NCBI RefSeq assembly: GCF_000003815.2
Contig: NC_049979.1
Coordinates: forward strand, 8,286,217 to 8,350,216
DNA: 64,000 nucleotides
From: Branchiostoma floridae
Taxonomy: Eukaryota; Chordata; Leptocardii; Amphioxiformes; Branchiostomatidae
Reading direction: 5' to 3'
Both the position numbers and the translations under genes were made by a program. Shown one piece after another: positions 27,301-42,300 of this stretch; the stretch's first letter is position 1, and each line of letters opens with the position of its first letter. The notes below the pieces were generated by a model that saw only the letters and a list, made by a program, of their open reading frames with translations, was not told where the DNA came from and searched no databases.

Positions 27301-30300
27301 ATATGTCGAAATTGAAAAATGGCAAAATGCCTAGGGTTTAAGTTATACCTTATAAAAGCTGTCTGTATGCCAACCACTGGCACTGTAATTATCTATCCAA
27401 TATCCTGCATCCACATTGTCATTCCCCTCACGAATTAGGACTTCAGTTTATGACAGGGATGGGCCTATTTGCCTGAAACCAGGATCAACAGTGTCTGTCA
27501 TATGTACATGAGGAGGCTTGCCTTATGCATGGGGAATGCTCCAAGTACATTTCCACCCTGTCAGGGAAGCTGTTCACACGTGATTTTGAAACTCATAAAA
27601 TGTGCTCTGATCACTGTTCTCAAGGACAACTGAAAATTGCTGAGGCTTGAATCATTTAAATGGAAAATTGGGACACATTACCGCAACTGAACTTGGCTTG
27701 GCCTTGCTCACTTAACCTGCCAAAAAAACTTAGAAATAGGAAAACCAGGCACTTTCTAAGCTTTAATATTTCCTCCCTATTTCCTCTTTTCATGTAAAAA
27801 GTCCGGAAATGTCACTCTCTTAATATTGCATTTGATTTGACAAGAAACAGAACCTCTTTAGGATAAAGTGTTGTTGTTTTTTTGCCCTTCCACATAATTG
27901 GATACATGTGACCATTCTTTCATTCAAAAGAAAAAAAGGTAGGTATCTAGTTCCCCAAAGTCTTTGTTCACCAGCAGATATATTTTTTATACAAAGCAAA
28001 TTGATGTTGTCAAAATTGATTTATTTTTCTATGTCAGAATTACATTACAAATAGTCATATTTTCACCTACTTTACACCGTGAAGTTACACTCTTATTGTA
28101 CAAATGTATTGAGTAACCATAAATCAGACACAGAAAGATTCCGCCCTTGTAAGTTGTTTGATGGGAAATATGATCGGCAAGCAACTACCCAATCAACAAC
28201 TATATGAAATCTAGGTCATAACTCATAACTGCTTTAGGTATTACTTGGATCTTCTGCTGACTAATCCTTCCTCTTGGGATATCTGAGAAAATCCAACAAA
28301 AATCCATAAATAACAGTACAGGTGGTACTGAGTCAGCAACCTGGGAACATGGATTTGAACAGCTTTTATTGTCTTCCCGTATGAAATCCGACAGAAAATA
28401 TTGCTGTGCACCACGCAATATCTTATCCGTCTTCTTATCTTGATATCTGCCATGAGCAGGCAATATGTGCTCTGCTTCCTCTGTACCTGTCAAACACATG
28501 GTAGAGTCACAGTCAAGATAAGCAGAAAACTTCTTAGTTGTGGGCAGGAACTTCTGATGACAACTTTGTCAAATTCCTCTGTTCATTCTTATTCAATTGC
28601 AATTAGAACCCTTGCAATGCACCCATGAGTACATTGTCAGATCAGCTAGCCTTACAGTATCCAAATTAGTCCCCTTTCTACTACAAAGGAGAGGAGTAGA
28701 CAGAATGATTGGTACCATTATAAGATCACTTCTTAAGGATGAAAAGGATGGGAGGATTCTCATTAGCTGTACTCATTAGTATACAAGGGACCTTCCTTTG
28801 TTGTGTCAGACATAGCCAATACATGTATTATGGAGGTTAACTGTATGAAATGGTTTAATGATTTCCCATCCGTCTTGTGCAGTTCCTCCAACAGAGGTCA
28901 CCATCTCGGGCTACGAGCAGGGTCTGAAGGCAGGGGATGCTGCAACGCTCATCTGCACCTCGGCCAATAGCAACCCAGCGGCCGTGCTGACCTGGTGGAC
29001 GGGAGGTCGCCAGCTCGGCTCCCCGCAGACGTCGGACAGCATCGTCACCGCCGTTCCGGAGGGAGGGTTTGTGACCCAGCAGAACCTGACCATCGACATC
29101 ACCGCCGACGACAACAAGGTGATCTACACCTGCCAAGCTGTCAATGAGGAACTTCCAGGAGCATCAGCCGTCACCACAAACATCAGACTGGATGTTCAAT
29201 GTAAGAATTGAGGCTTTCATAACTAACTATACGTCACATATTACAGTATTCAGCTTTTATAAGGTCTTTCATGATACAACTGTGCCTGTGCAGGTCAGAG
29301 GTGAAAGCCATGTCTGAACATTGTTTTGCAAACTGACCAACAGAGGCCATATCTGGACATGTACTGAACATTGCCATGACAAGAACTCTTAACAAGCCTT
29401 CAGCTTTGACCTGCACATGCGTAGTTGAATCTGTGAGCAAGCTTATTATATGTTATTGACAAAAAGATAATCTCAGTGGTTCGAAGTGCAGTATTATAAT
29501 GAATGCTACATAATGTTGCATGTCTTAGTTAAATGACTACAGGCACCAGGTAAGGATGTCCAGCTGTGAGCTGTCATCTATCATGTTTGCTGATTGTAGT
29601 GAATACCTTTTGCACTGCATCATTCTCCTGTTGCTGCTGCATCCACATGGCAGAAAGCCAGTTCATATATATCACAATGCTTTGAACTTAAAGGGCACTT
29701 TGCTGATCTTGTGCAGCAACCATCATTATCAGACTTTCTATTTGTCCTCCATTCAGACCTTTATAGTACCTTGTGGCACGTAGGTCAGCAAGTTTCCTTG
29801 CTGTTTCATTAGCACTAGCAGGCAGTGTTTTATAGGGAGGGGTTGCTAGGCTAAGCTTTTCCTCCGTACTTCACTGACTCACAAACCTTTAAAAAAAAAC
29901 TATTCATCCACAACAACGATCTTGCAAACTAGGAAAGGGAGTCGCAACTAAACTTTTCACAGACTTGCTGCCCTCCATGCTATCTGCCCCTTCCATCTAT
30001 CTGCTGACAAAGCTGTAATTAAACTCTAGTGACTAGACTGAAAGACCACTGGGGATGATATCCTCCAAAAGCCCTGTCATTGTAATGGCAGGAGGCAGTG
30101 ATGGAGAATTTATCACTCCCCACCTAATAGGTCCCAGCATTGCTCAGTAATTGATGCTGTGTCTACATCCTGAGGAGAATATTTTTCTAGTTACCAACAA
30201 GTTCTCCCAGATTTGTACTGTCATCCCCAGTGCCTGGGCCTTTTTTCAGGTCTAATTGGAAAATGGATGGGAACTGCCAAAGTCGCTTGAGGACCATCCT

Positions 30301-33300
30301 TCAGTCTCAGCCCTGGTAATCACTAACACCTTTCTGCGGACCAGAAAAGGATGTAGGGATTATGTAATGGCTCCAAGGAGGATATTGCAAATAGTTCGAA
30401 CTAAATCTTTAACAAATCTCCTGAAATATTCATTTCCAAAACCTCCAGCAGCAATTTTGTTGTTGAATCTACAGGGATGAATGCAGCATGAGCTAAAGTG
30501 GTAACAAAGCGTTTGATAACAAAAACGTCAAGTAAAAACAAATTTCTCTTACCGGTAATGCATAGATACAGAAAAAGGCAGTCTGACACACATGGGACTA
30601 GAGGTACATCTACAGACTAGAAACAACAATATCACTATCCTAATGTTCAATAATAAAACTATATAGCTAGAAGATATAATATAGCCTTGTCTGGAACATT
30701 AGAATTCAGTGTGTATGGTGGTAACTCATGGGACAAGCCAGACTGTTATAAATTACATCCTTTGGGAACCTGAGGTTCAGAACAATACATCTATCTATCT
30801 CGAACATGTGCCATTGATGCATGTCATTTACAGCTCTGAAAACAACAATACTGGTAACATCAATGATTGCTTGCTAGACATGGCATTCAACATTATGAAG
30901 CCTGGAACCAACAATAAGATCAATCAGGTTGTAATTATTGAGTGATCATGGCGATATAATAAAAACATCTGCTATGTACAATGCAATGACTTGCATTTTG
31001 GGAACAATGATGAGATTTGAGCAGACTGCTTAGGTTCCATAAGAAAATTGTACAATCAGTGTTATCTAAAGACATGTGGCTGTGTCAGGAACAATCTGAT
31101 ACAAGGAACATCCATCTGCATGCTTTCCTGACATATTCCAGTCAAGTCTATGTAACATGACATCACAGGCACGTGTGCTCAATTAAGATACTGTACAATG
31201 GAAATGATGCAGTGTTCTACATGTTTCTCTGCCAAGAATTAGTAGATGTAGCCTGTTTAAATCTAGCTTATAGCAGCCCGCCCACATCTGGTGGGGAGAG
31301 GCCAGTTACAGCCCTGAACAGCAGAGTTTGAGTTACACAGACTATAGTAGATGCAATTGAAATTTACTACAAAACTGAAGGCAGAAACAAGTCTGGAAGT
31401 GTCATCAGTGATATGTGCCCTGAGGCTTCCTCCATAGGGTGTTGACTGTTGTTTTTGCAAAGAGTCAGCTGCAATGTCAGCTGGGACCCAAGAAGTTACA
31501 ACATGGTTTTACCTTTCCTACTTGCCAAGGTTTCAGGTCCCATAAGCTGTGACCTTCATCACAGGCGGTAGATCCTGGTGCTTAGAAAAAAAATATCCGG
31601 AGAGGAAGTGGCATAAACCAAGATCATTGTTTTTGGACACCTGAGATGAATGTCGTGTGGCTCTAATTTTAGGTTCAAGATTATTGAAGTTAGACCCAAT
31701 TCTTGGTTTGATATACATACAGCTGTCAACTTGCTGCGTGATAAGCCTCTCCATGTGTATCACCTGATTTTCAGCCTTGCAAGATACAACCTGACTGAAT
31801 CGTATGATAGACAAGATGTCTTTCATGTGAGCAACTGAGTCTAGTCCAAAGGAAACATTTTGTCGAATTCTTAAGTCACACACGTAGATATGTCACTTGA
31901 TTTATGACTAGATGTCCTAGGTGCCCTGTGTATACAGTTATATTTATTTTCCTCCCAAGGACTATATATACCTCTTAACAAAACATTGCTGGCTGAGGAT
32001 TGGTGAGGAAACTTCAATCAACAGGCATACGTTCTATGTATAAAACTATAAAAGTTTTTCTGAAGAGCCATTCCTTGAAACTTAACATGGATTATGTTTT
32101 ATCAGAATTTATATCAGAATCCCACATGGTCAGCAGATGGACTAGAAAAAAAATAACCTCAACAGCACATGGTCGTGCTTACCCACTGCATAGTTTAATA
32201 TGGAATTCCCACAACTTTATTGCTTCATTTGTGGGAGATTCACCCTAACAAAATATCATTGTTTACTTAAGTCCCCTAGTTTTTGTGATAATACCAAGTC
32301 TTGTTCAAAAGTATATACATGGTATTAAAGATAAATGATACAGCACTGTAAAAGTATGATACAGTACTGTTTCTTCATTTATCTATTTACTTACTGTACA
32401 TACAGTACAGTACTGAAATAAAGAAGATCGATCAAACCACATTTTCAATATTCATAGTATCATACAAATTACTTGTGAGCAGTTTTCAACAATGCCTGTT
32501 CTTCCCTCAGATCCCCCAGATGAACCTTACATCTCAGGCTACGAAGAAGGCACCATTGTCCGGGCGGGGCGCCTCCAGCGGATGACGTGCATCGCAGCGG
32601 GAGGAAACCCAGAGGCCAGCCTGGTTTGGCTGAAGAACGGACAGGTCCTCAGCGCTGATTCCAACTCCATCACCTACTCCATCAGTGGCAACATCGCCTC
32701 CAGCGAACTGTCCATCATTGCCGAGGCTAGTGACAACAATGCCGTGTACAGCTGCAATGCCAGCAACCCTGCCACTTCTCAGCCACTCAGTGCTACCAAG
32801 GTTCTCACCGTCCAATGTGAGTAATACATGTAATACTGATTGTAGAAACAGTTTCCCATGAACCCACTCATCTACATACCAATCAGGGCTGTCTCTTGGA
32901 CCGATTTCCCCACCCCGGGATGGAAATTTGCTTTTCCAGAGAAAGATTTAACCCCATCTGTCCAATAAATCTGATCTTCATAACATGAAACAGACTTAAA
33001 AATGGCAGATGTAACAATAATAATAATAATGAATATCGAAAGCTGTAGACAGCCTTCGTACTAATGTCTATTCTTCAGATGGAGATATCCGTCATTACTT
33101 TGAGTTGGACTGGTACATTGTATGTGTTATAGGCCATTGACTATGAGCTTGTATATTGAACAACACATCAGATATGTTCCCCAACTCTTAAACAGCCTTA
33201 TGTAAAATCTGCTAGAATTTTCAGATAGGTTCAGTCAAAGCATCGCATTCATGGATGGAATGTGTTTGTGTGGGGAGAGAGAATGTTGAGCATTGAGGTG

Positions 33301-36300
33301 AAAATCCCGTTAAGACGGGATGGCTTATGATAAAAAATCGTTAATAGAATCTGCAACCTTCTTGGCTGCGAGATAGGAGGAGGAATTTGCGGAATCAAGG
33401 GCGGGCATGAGCATGACGGAGTGTAGTCTTCCAGGGATAAGCCCTTGAAATATCTATCATTCCTCCCTACCTCTGGAATTGAAAGATTACTCACTTGTGG
33501 TGTGTTTTTGGGCAGACAATAGGTCAGAAACATGGCCAAAGCTCTGGTAGATGTATTAGACCACCTGTCCTGGCACCTCTCCTGTGAGCCTGTGGAATGA
33601 AGAGATGTGTGGGTTGCGTGACAGGAAGTGCAATAGGGTCCTGGAACAGGGAGATCCTGGCTGCAGGGCTGGCAAGGTTGTAACAGGAGGCATAAATATC
33701 CCCATTGTGTACTGAGATAAGCAGACTTCCTATCACCTCCCGCCCACCTATCATCACAGGTGCTGTTGTCCCTCATTTCTACACAAAATAGATGGTTGAA
33801 ATCACACCACAGCTTACCTCAAGTCCCAAGATATTGTTTTTTAACTTTTAAGATCATATTAGATAAAAACTTTATGTCTAAAAATACATGTAGCTCTGAA
33901 AGCCCCAACAGGGAAAGGTGTACTTTTTGCCCTACACCTCTGCCATTGTGCGAATTCCATCAGTGGTTTTAGAATGACTAATTGACTGTTTTTGGCGTCA
34001 GCAACCTTTGCCTGTTGTTGGCCTATACCTGTAACATTATTGACTTCAGACATGTACGTCATCAGGGATAAGGTCAAGGCAGAAAGAATTATAATGACCC
34101 ATCAAATGTTGCCCTCCCCCTCCCCAAAACCCCTGTAAGACTTTGTAGCTATCTTTAGAAATTGGCATGCTCCTAACTGGCTTTTCCTTGGAGAGTCATG
34201 GTATGGTAACTTGTCCTCTCACTCCGTGGTCACCAAAATGGATGCAGAGGCCATGATTAGTGTTTCCTGCATTAGTCCATTTAATGCACTGCTATATTGA
34301 CGTATTTGACAGAGCCAAGCTTGAAATGGACACTTGACCTAAATGATTTTCCACAGAGGTCAAGCTAGGGTTTGACCCTGTCAATCATTTATTGACATCC
34401 CCTTGTTCCACTTAAAAGCCAGTTGGTCCTTTATCTAGGTTGAAATTCAATATGATACTAGCATCCATGGCAATAGGATGTACCACTGCTTTGTAGCATC
34501 TTGGTGGTTTTCCCATTTGTATATCATACATGTGATAGTGAAGAAAAACTTTTTTCATTTCAATCTCAAACATTGAAGTTCATATTATCTATTATACATC
34601 TAAAGTTCCTGTTTCCCAAACCTGAAACAGGAACTATCATACATCACTACATCATCATATTTTCTTCACTATCATACATGTGACAGTGAAGAAAAACTTT
34701 TCTCATTTCAATCTCAAACATTGAAGAAAGTTCATATTATCTATTATACATCTTAAGTTCCTGTTTCCCAAACCTGCTAAGCAACAACCAAGAACAGCAA
34801 TGGTATCACTTCAAGAAAGAGGGCAAGATTTAATTTAAGCAATATTTGAAGTGATGAAAGTACTTCATTTTGTTCTGCTGTTCATATGGTCTTGCAGACA
34901 AGTGGAAGTTTATTTCAATATTTTAAGTATTGAAATCTAACAGTACGTTAGTACTTCATGTTGGTCTGCTGTTCATGTTCTTGTAGCTTGAACTTTTGTT
35001 TGCAAAGTGAAGCCACGAAACATGCAGGTACATCATTTTGTGCTAGCTTGGATTGGGTGCAGCCAAGTGATCCTTATAATTCTGGTGATGTCCCGTGCGC
35101 CCATCAGGGTGGCCACCAGACCGAGCACTTAGCTCAGGTCCAGAAGGCTGATTCACTCCTCCGCCTCAGCCACTTAAAGGCCTCCAAATGTTTCACATTG
35201 ATCTGACCTTGGGTGCCAGGAATATGGGTACGGTTGACCCCTGAAAAAGGAGGGTGATCCATTTTATCTATTTGAGGAAAAGCCACATGACCAATTCTAG
35301 AGAGCTTTTTGGTGTCTGACAGACAGACAACAATATCGCATGCAGGTCATTGCAGTACTGGTAATGAGATTCATTCTGTCTGCCCTGATTTTTTCTTTGG
35401 CTTAATGTAGAGCAAGGCATGAACAGTTTGCAGAATGAACATCATCACAGTTTCACATTTATTAGTTTGAATTACGAATATGATCATCTAACTTACGTGT
35501 TAATAATATTGCAAAAGGCAATTAACAGATGGAATACTTAAAGCATAACAGCATTTTATATTTCTACAGTGTGGCAGATGGAATGCATTTAGTGTTCATG
35601 GTTATGTTAAGTTAATGCCTATCATGCCTAAAAGCCACATTGCCATATCTATTTGATTTGTTATTCCGATTTCTCCAAAAGTTACTTGTTTGTAACTGTT
35701 CCACAAGCCACAGGTAAAAAAACAAACTGTGTCAAAATGATGTCCTGTTTTCGTTCTCAGTTAAGAGCACAATAGATTGCCGTAGTAGAGGTAGATGGAC
35801 CATGTCCTATGCCATTATTGTTATTCTGCGCTGAGGTTCCGTAATCTTCGTCAATCAACAGCGGAGCGGTGTGATGGAATACATAAAAGGACAATTTCTC
35901 GGATGATTTACCTGCAGAGTTGTATCCAGAATGCTGATGCTGCCATCAGCTGTCAGATCTGATAGTGGATTCCGTCCTCCTGCCTCCCTTATGGATTTTT
36001 CCTGCCACAAGAACAATTGATTGATAACCTGGCGGGGTCTCTAAAATTGCTGCCAATTTTGAGCCGCTTTCGGTTTTATGTTTTATGGCCGCTTTCATCC
36101 ATCTCTGTTTGAAACACACGGTTTGTGTTATTAGTCATCTTTATTTGTTTGAACCTAGAAAGATGCTGATCGTCATTTTGCTGCAAAAGTATGGAAATCT
36201 GCTGACTCGGGTCAACTATTGATTTTTGAGATATGCATTCTACGCACAAAATTGTAGACCTGCCATTAAATGGATGATTTCTTCCAAGATTAGTGTTGAG

Positions 36301-39300
36301 TAAACAGCTACACAGTTGAACAACTACCAGTTGCAGCAGGGATGGAAAGGATGATACAGACTTTCATGTTTCCCAAACATTGATTCTAATCCCAAATATT
36401 GTTTCTGATACAAAATTTAAAAACGTAGGAAATGGTTTCAAGCATGCACATTCCATACAACTTTTTGGAAAATGAATAATAATCGGAAATAATATTATAA
36501 GTTGAATGAACATCACCTGAGACCCTGGACATTGATTATATGCATGTAATTGCATTTTGCATTTATGTTCAGTCTTGATACATACAGCTCATTACAGCTA
36601 CAACAATGTAATACAACTCATGTCATGGCAGGTGGGGCTTCAAGCTGAAAAAATATTATTTTGTTGCCTAAGCATGCTCATATGGCCAAAGTAATTTAAC
36701 TACACTACAATGATGCAGACAGACAGAACTGCACTTCACATGTCCTGGTCGTCTTTTATCCAGCCCCAGAGACATGTAAATGTTGACCTCTGCTTCATTG
36801 CAGCATGTTCGGGTTCATCTATCAAAAAGGTTACCAAAGCATCGCCGAATAACATGTCCACCTTGTAAAATGCAAAAAGGCTCGTTAACGCTCCAAAACT
36901 TCAACAGGTAGGGTTTGGGCCAATTAAACCTTGTACCCTGAGCACCCCGTGTCACGAAACAACTGACCCTTAACAACATCAGGAGGTTTTTGTGAGCCAC
37001 ATTATGCATGATTTTCCATCGCTGTTTGAAGTTGTCTGAGATAAGCAGTTATAATCACAAAGATGAAAAAGTACTTTCGCAACTGCAACCATTCTATTGT
37101 AAATTGTTGCAGCAGAAAGTTTACTTGTTTGCCCTCACGACCACAGCATGTAGCATAGTTACGCTAGCTTTAACTTAAGTGAAACGCACTTCCTAATATG
37201 AATGATTGCTTGCATACAGAATGTTAGGAGGATAGAAATGAGCCCATGCTAGCTGTCATACCGTAAAGAAAATTTACAGAATCAGGTCTTCGTATGGAAA
37301 GATGTCATTATCACGTTGGTGGTACCGAACTAAATAACACTAAACCATTGGCAATTAGCACCACTCTCTTATTCATAGTCCTGCTAGTAATTGTAAGATC
37401 GACTGATTGCTCTACTGAGCCCATTTATGCCATGCTAGAAAATCATTAAGACGTTCAGAAGGACATCAGGACTTATTAATGGTCTCATGCATCTGGGGAC
37501 GTCCAGGGGATCGATACAGGGTGCCCTTTAACTGTCAATGAAATGGGCTGTAAAAAATCAACAACATGCAAAGTCTTTAAGTGGGGAAATAGATTCCGGC
37601 ATACATGTCCCAGTGGTCTGTTGGATGAAAGGATGTAATGGTATAGAATGGTTTGAGTGAGCACTAGTATGGTTAGTATGGTGCATGGGGTGTAATTATC
37701 AGTAGGGTGTTTCTTAAAATGCCATCATCATCACGTAATTAACAACCCCTGCTGTGCCAATTTGGAGGACATTTTTTTTTCCACACATCTAGACTGTATC
37801 TCCTAACAGGGTATGGCAGGGCATGGTGACATACAAATAAAAGGGGCCACATGTATGGGTGTAAATGCATCGCCCTCCTTTTGTGTGGAATTTGCATTAG
37901 ATAGATACAGTCCCATATAGTGTGATAGAGACCACATAAATCAAATTTGTTCACAACCTGTAAGGGTATTGATGGATCCCAAGCCGAGGCTACCCATCTA
38001 TCAGTTTACTGTCCCACTGCACAAATTCAGTTATCTATACTGCTTTACATTTGGTCAGTAGATTGCCTCATCCATAAAACCAACTACTTTTGGCCTTGGA
38101 TCCATACTGCCTTAGGGATGACCTATGAATAATTGTGGAAGAGGGTGTGCTGAAACTGGTGTATAACGTTGACCAAGAAGTGAAAGATTAAAAGTTGGCT
38201 TTCTATTTTTCTTGCACCTTTTTTCCAATCTTCACCCTCGTGACATTCTTTGTAGTAATACTGAACAATTTTATTTACACTTGTCTTAATGTTAGTCTGT
38301 GTAACACAAAGTCTGCTGTCTGGGGCTGTAACTGGCCCCTCCGGCAGATGTTGGGTGGGCTGCTATAAGCGAGATTTAAACAGGCTATTTTAAAGTAATC
38401 TTCAGCTATCTCCTTTACATCATTGTGGTTGCCAGCTGTTAAATGATTGGAATGCCATTAGACACTCATTTCTATGCTTACATGTCTGCAGACAAAAAAA
38501 GTTTAACGACATATTCACTGATCATGACTGTTTTTATTTGACAGTTCCCCCAGAGAGGGTGGCCATCACTACCAACCCACCAGTGCTGAAGGCAGGCGAG
38601 CAGGGCACGCTGTCCTGTACGTCATCCAGCAGTAACCCTGCCTCCGTGGTGACGTGGTACAGGGACGGGAAGGTCCAGTCAGGGACGGTGGAGGGGAGGG
38701 TACCGGCCGAGAACGGTGGATTCAGCACGACCAACGCCTTGACCATCCCGCTGACATCCACGGAAGATGGCGCCGTGTTTTCCTGTCGTGCCACCAATGA
38801 GCTGTTGTCGGAAAGTGTGAACGATGCCATCACTCTGGATGTGAATTGTAAGTTTTTCCCCCAACGTGTTTTTTACCATTTTTGCCGTGACTGAAAAAAA
38901 AATCTTTTGCTTTTTAGTCTTTGGTTTTCATTTTCACACTTTACTCAACTGCAATAACTTACATACAGTGCTAAAGTCATTTTGAATTTGATAAATACAT
39001 TTCACTCACCCATTATTTAACTACATCAGACAAAAAATAAATGTACTTGTACTCAAACCCCCAATAAATAATCCTTTAAATTAAAGCACTTGTTCTAATT
39101 AACCTCATGCACTATTCCTTGTATCAATCAATTGTACGTTTCTCTGATAGTGTTCAAATTATGGTAGTTGTCATCAGGCCAGCTAACCCTTGGACTTGAC
39201 CTTACGCTATCAGGAAACAGTAGCACCATTAGGGTCCTCATTTGTTAACAGGAACTTTCTGTCCAGCCAGTAGTACAGGAAGCCTCTCTAACCAACCCAG

Positions 39301-42300
39301 CTTTAAAGGGTTCTTTGGATGGTTCTGTGGTGAGTCAGAGTTGGACAGGAATTTCTGTAAGGAGAGAAAAAGGAAACACTTGAGCCAATGTTTGTATTGT
39401 AATTTGTAGGCCATGAAAGTGGTCATGATGTTTATAAAAGGGTCATTCCTTTGAGTTCCTTTGACATTCTAAAAAAAACGTATGCCTTTTGGCTCAGTTT
39501 GCTAAAGCTCTTCCGGGCTGAATAATGCAGTAACCAGATCTTTGCAGTTATGGTTACAGTTCTTTTTTTAGGAAATTGTAAGTCACAAGTTCGTGCTAAA
39601 GCAAATTAGCTACTGTACTTGACAAATTTTGGGATTGGACCATATTGGACATCAAGTACAAGTTCTAGTAGAGAATAACCCAGTCTTCTTGATAGAGATG
39701 TTGGTTCAGTCATGTTGTTTTAATTGCATGCAGAGAATCAGGATTTGGGATGTTGGCAGCAGGATGTGACCCTTGACCTTGAAGGTTGTCAGTACAGGTG
39801 GCAGGAACAGAAGGATTGACCTTGGTTTTCAGCAACCCAAGCTGTACCCCCAAGAGGGAGGGGGGAGGACTGGGGTGTCAGAAAGGGCAGATTATCAACC
39901 CACTGGTGTCAGGACTGTTTACCTCTTTAGATGGTGTGATATACTACATTTGTACCAATGAACAGCCACTGATTGATGTGGCATGTCATATCACATTGTG
40001 GAGTATCACTCACATCAGCCCCACCTGTCTTATTCCTGCATGCACCTAACTAACAGTTGTCAGCTAACTTCAGCCAAACAGTTCTCTAACTAAAATTGTC
40101 AGCCCATTCATCTTTCCTTCCTGAAGTCTTAGTAGCCCTATTAACAAATCCAGGGAGCAATGCAGTTAACAGTATAATCACATTTGCTGTAGTAATATGT
40201 ACACAAACTGGACAGCATCTGGCTTTGCGTAACAGAATCTGTTTTAGAGTTACTGCTCACTATTCTAAGTGCCACTATGGTATATGATGACATTATTATC
40301 CAGCATGGTAGTTAATACAAATATTATCAAGATTCCAAAAACATGCTTCAACAGCTGCACGTAGCTGGTAACTTCTTAGAAGTACAAAGTTACTATGTCA
40401 CCAAACCATCACGACAAATATTTAACTACATACTGATGTGTAGTCTATACATATATCAAAATGCTTGTGGGGAGATGAAACATTTGCCAATTTACAGCTG
40501 ATTAAAACAGACAGCTATAGTCTTCCAGATTGATTTTGTCACAGTAGAAGAACTCCCACCACATACTTAGTGTACATCATATGGGCTGTGTTGTATGTTT
40601 CCGTCTTCCTTGCTCACCTCTGGGCTCTTATACTTCCAGTTAAGTGTTCCATACAGAGAAAATGACCTCTACAAAAGCTAAATGAATGCATTTCCCTCCG
40701 ACAGTTGCCCCTGAGTTCCCAGTCAGTGAATCCACTCCAATAGTGAATGCCACAGAAGGCCGTGATGCAATCATCAACTCAACTGCCTCAGCGAACCCTG
40801 CTGCAGTGGACTACAGGTGAGTTCATCACAACTGCTTTACAGAACACCAATGTCATGGGGAGGTGACTGTTAAACAGTATTAGCATTTTCGTCCATTGCA
40901 ATTTAGAATAAAATATGATGATGGAAAGCTTTTTAGATCTTCGGAAAAGAGTTTCAAAGATTGTACATTAACCAATGAATACTTGGATCAGTGGGGAAAT
41001 CTGTTACTTCAAACTGTTCGCTTTCTGATGGGATGTAATTTCCCGGGGGTGACATAGGCTGCCGCATTTCTTCAAGAAGACATTCAGACTTCACCATATA
41101 CTAAAGTTTATGGAGAAGAAGTAAGACAGGTAGCAGTTGAAAATGCCTTGCAATTTTCTGCTGCAGATGTTTAGAAGCATTGCAGTAGGTATATTTATAG
41201 ATTAGCATTGTACTTCATTTGCATAAAAGAGGCTACTTTAAATGAAAGTGGAGTGTTTCTGAAACTATTGTTGGAACACCATCTTACGGTTAGGCTGGGA
41301 GATGAATTGGTCCCCACATAGTCAAGCAATTAGCTAGCAGCATGCCTCACCAGTTTTTTCCATCTGCTGTAAAATATTAATTGATCTTTGATTGTTGATA
41401 GTTATCATTATTTAAGTGCCCAGCAGCTGTCTGGGGTTGAGATTTGATGAGGGTTGAGGAAGTTTTTAGAGCATGACAACCTATTGACTGGATCCCCTTA
41501 TCTGTGGTATGGAAGGCTGATCATATGAGCGTAAGCAGATTTTTCCAGAAAAAAATCAGTTAGCCTTGATTCCTCCTGTGTGCCACCTGCCAAAGAAATG
41601 GTAAAGCCTAACAAGTCATCCAGGGAGATATGGCACTTGCTGTGCTCTTCATATGCCTTGAAATAGGATGATGCGTCACATTTTGTTATCATAAATGGGG
41701 TGGGGGGATATTATGGTCTCTTTATATAAAAACATGCACATCAAAACATTTGGGAAATGGTTTTGCATCCATTTTCAAAAGCCTACCCTATACAGTTCTT
41801 CCCTCAATTATTCAAAAACTCCAAATTTGTGTACTTATGACCTTGCAACTTTAAGTGGAAATATCCTCTCTGGATAATAGGGCTTTCAGCCCTCATGAAA
41901 CATCCACTGCACCAAGTGACGCACCCCATAGTTATCATGGGATGAAATTACTGTGATTGCCAAGCTCCCCAGCTCTTGTTGATGGTGGTTTCCATGGTAA
42001 CAGTCATAGGCCCCTGATTACGAGGTCGAAAATGGTTCTTCTAAAGATAAGGAAAAATACCTCGAGCAAATTAGATTGGACCAAATGTTCAAGTTGGCAA
42101 TAATGACTTTGGAAGCAGTCCAAGACGTGACAGATGCCATACTTGTGCGGATTCTTGGGGCTCGCATAACAGATTGTCTTGTCTCCCTGGGGAATGCTTT
42201 ATTTGGTGAAATCCCAAACGGAAGAAAATTTATTTGGACAAAGTAAAGTTTTGATCCCCCTTGGCTATTCCTGTCAAATGAAGAACTCGGAAGTGAAGTT

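Larger units (their letters stand above)
32817..38544 (+). other. Intron 6 (5.7 kb)
   Basis: Non-coding. It contains a 102/106-bp direct duplication at 34523-34776, an imperfect direct repeat at about 34857-34987, a conserved-looking block at 35740-36130 with a TGATTGAT site, and at 38296-38388 the inverted copy of a sequence in intron 5. A 175-codon minus-strand open frame at 33249-33776 has no recognisable domain and is not called. Confidence 0.7.

Noticed and set aside
33249-33776. 175-codon open frame on the minus strand
   Set aside because: No domain, low-complexity Ser/Pro/Thr composition, no splice context that ties it to a gene; likely chance within intron 6.
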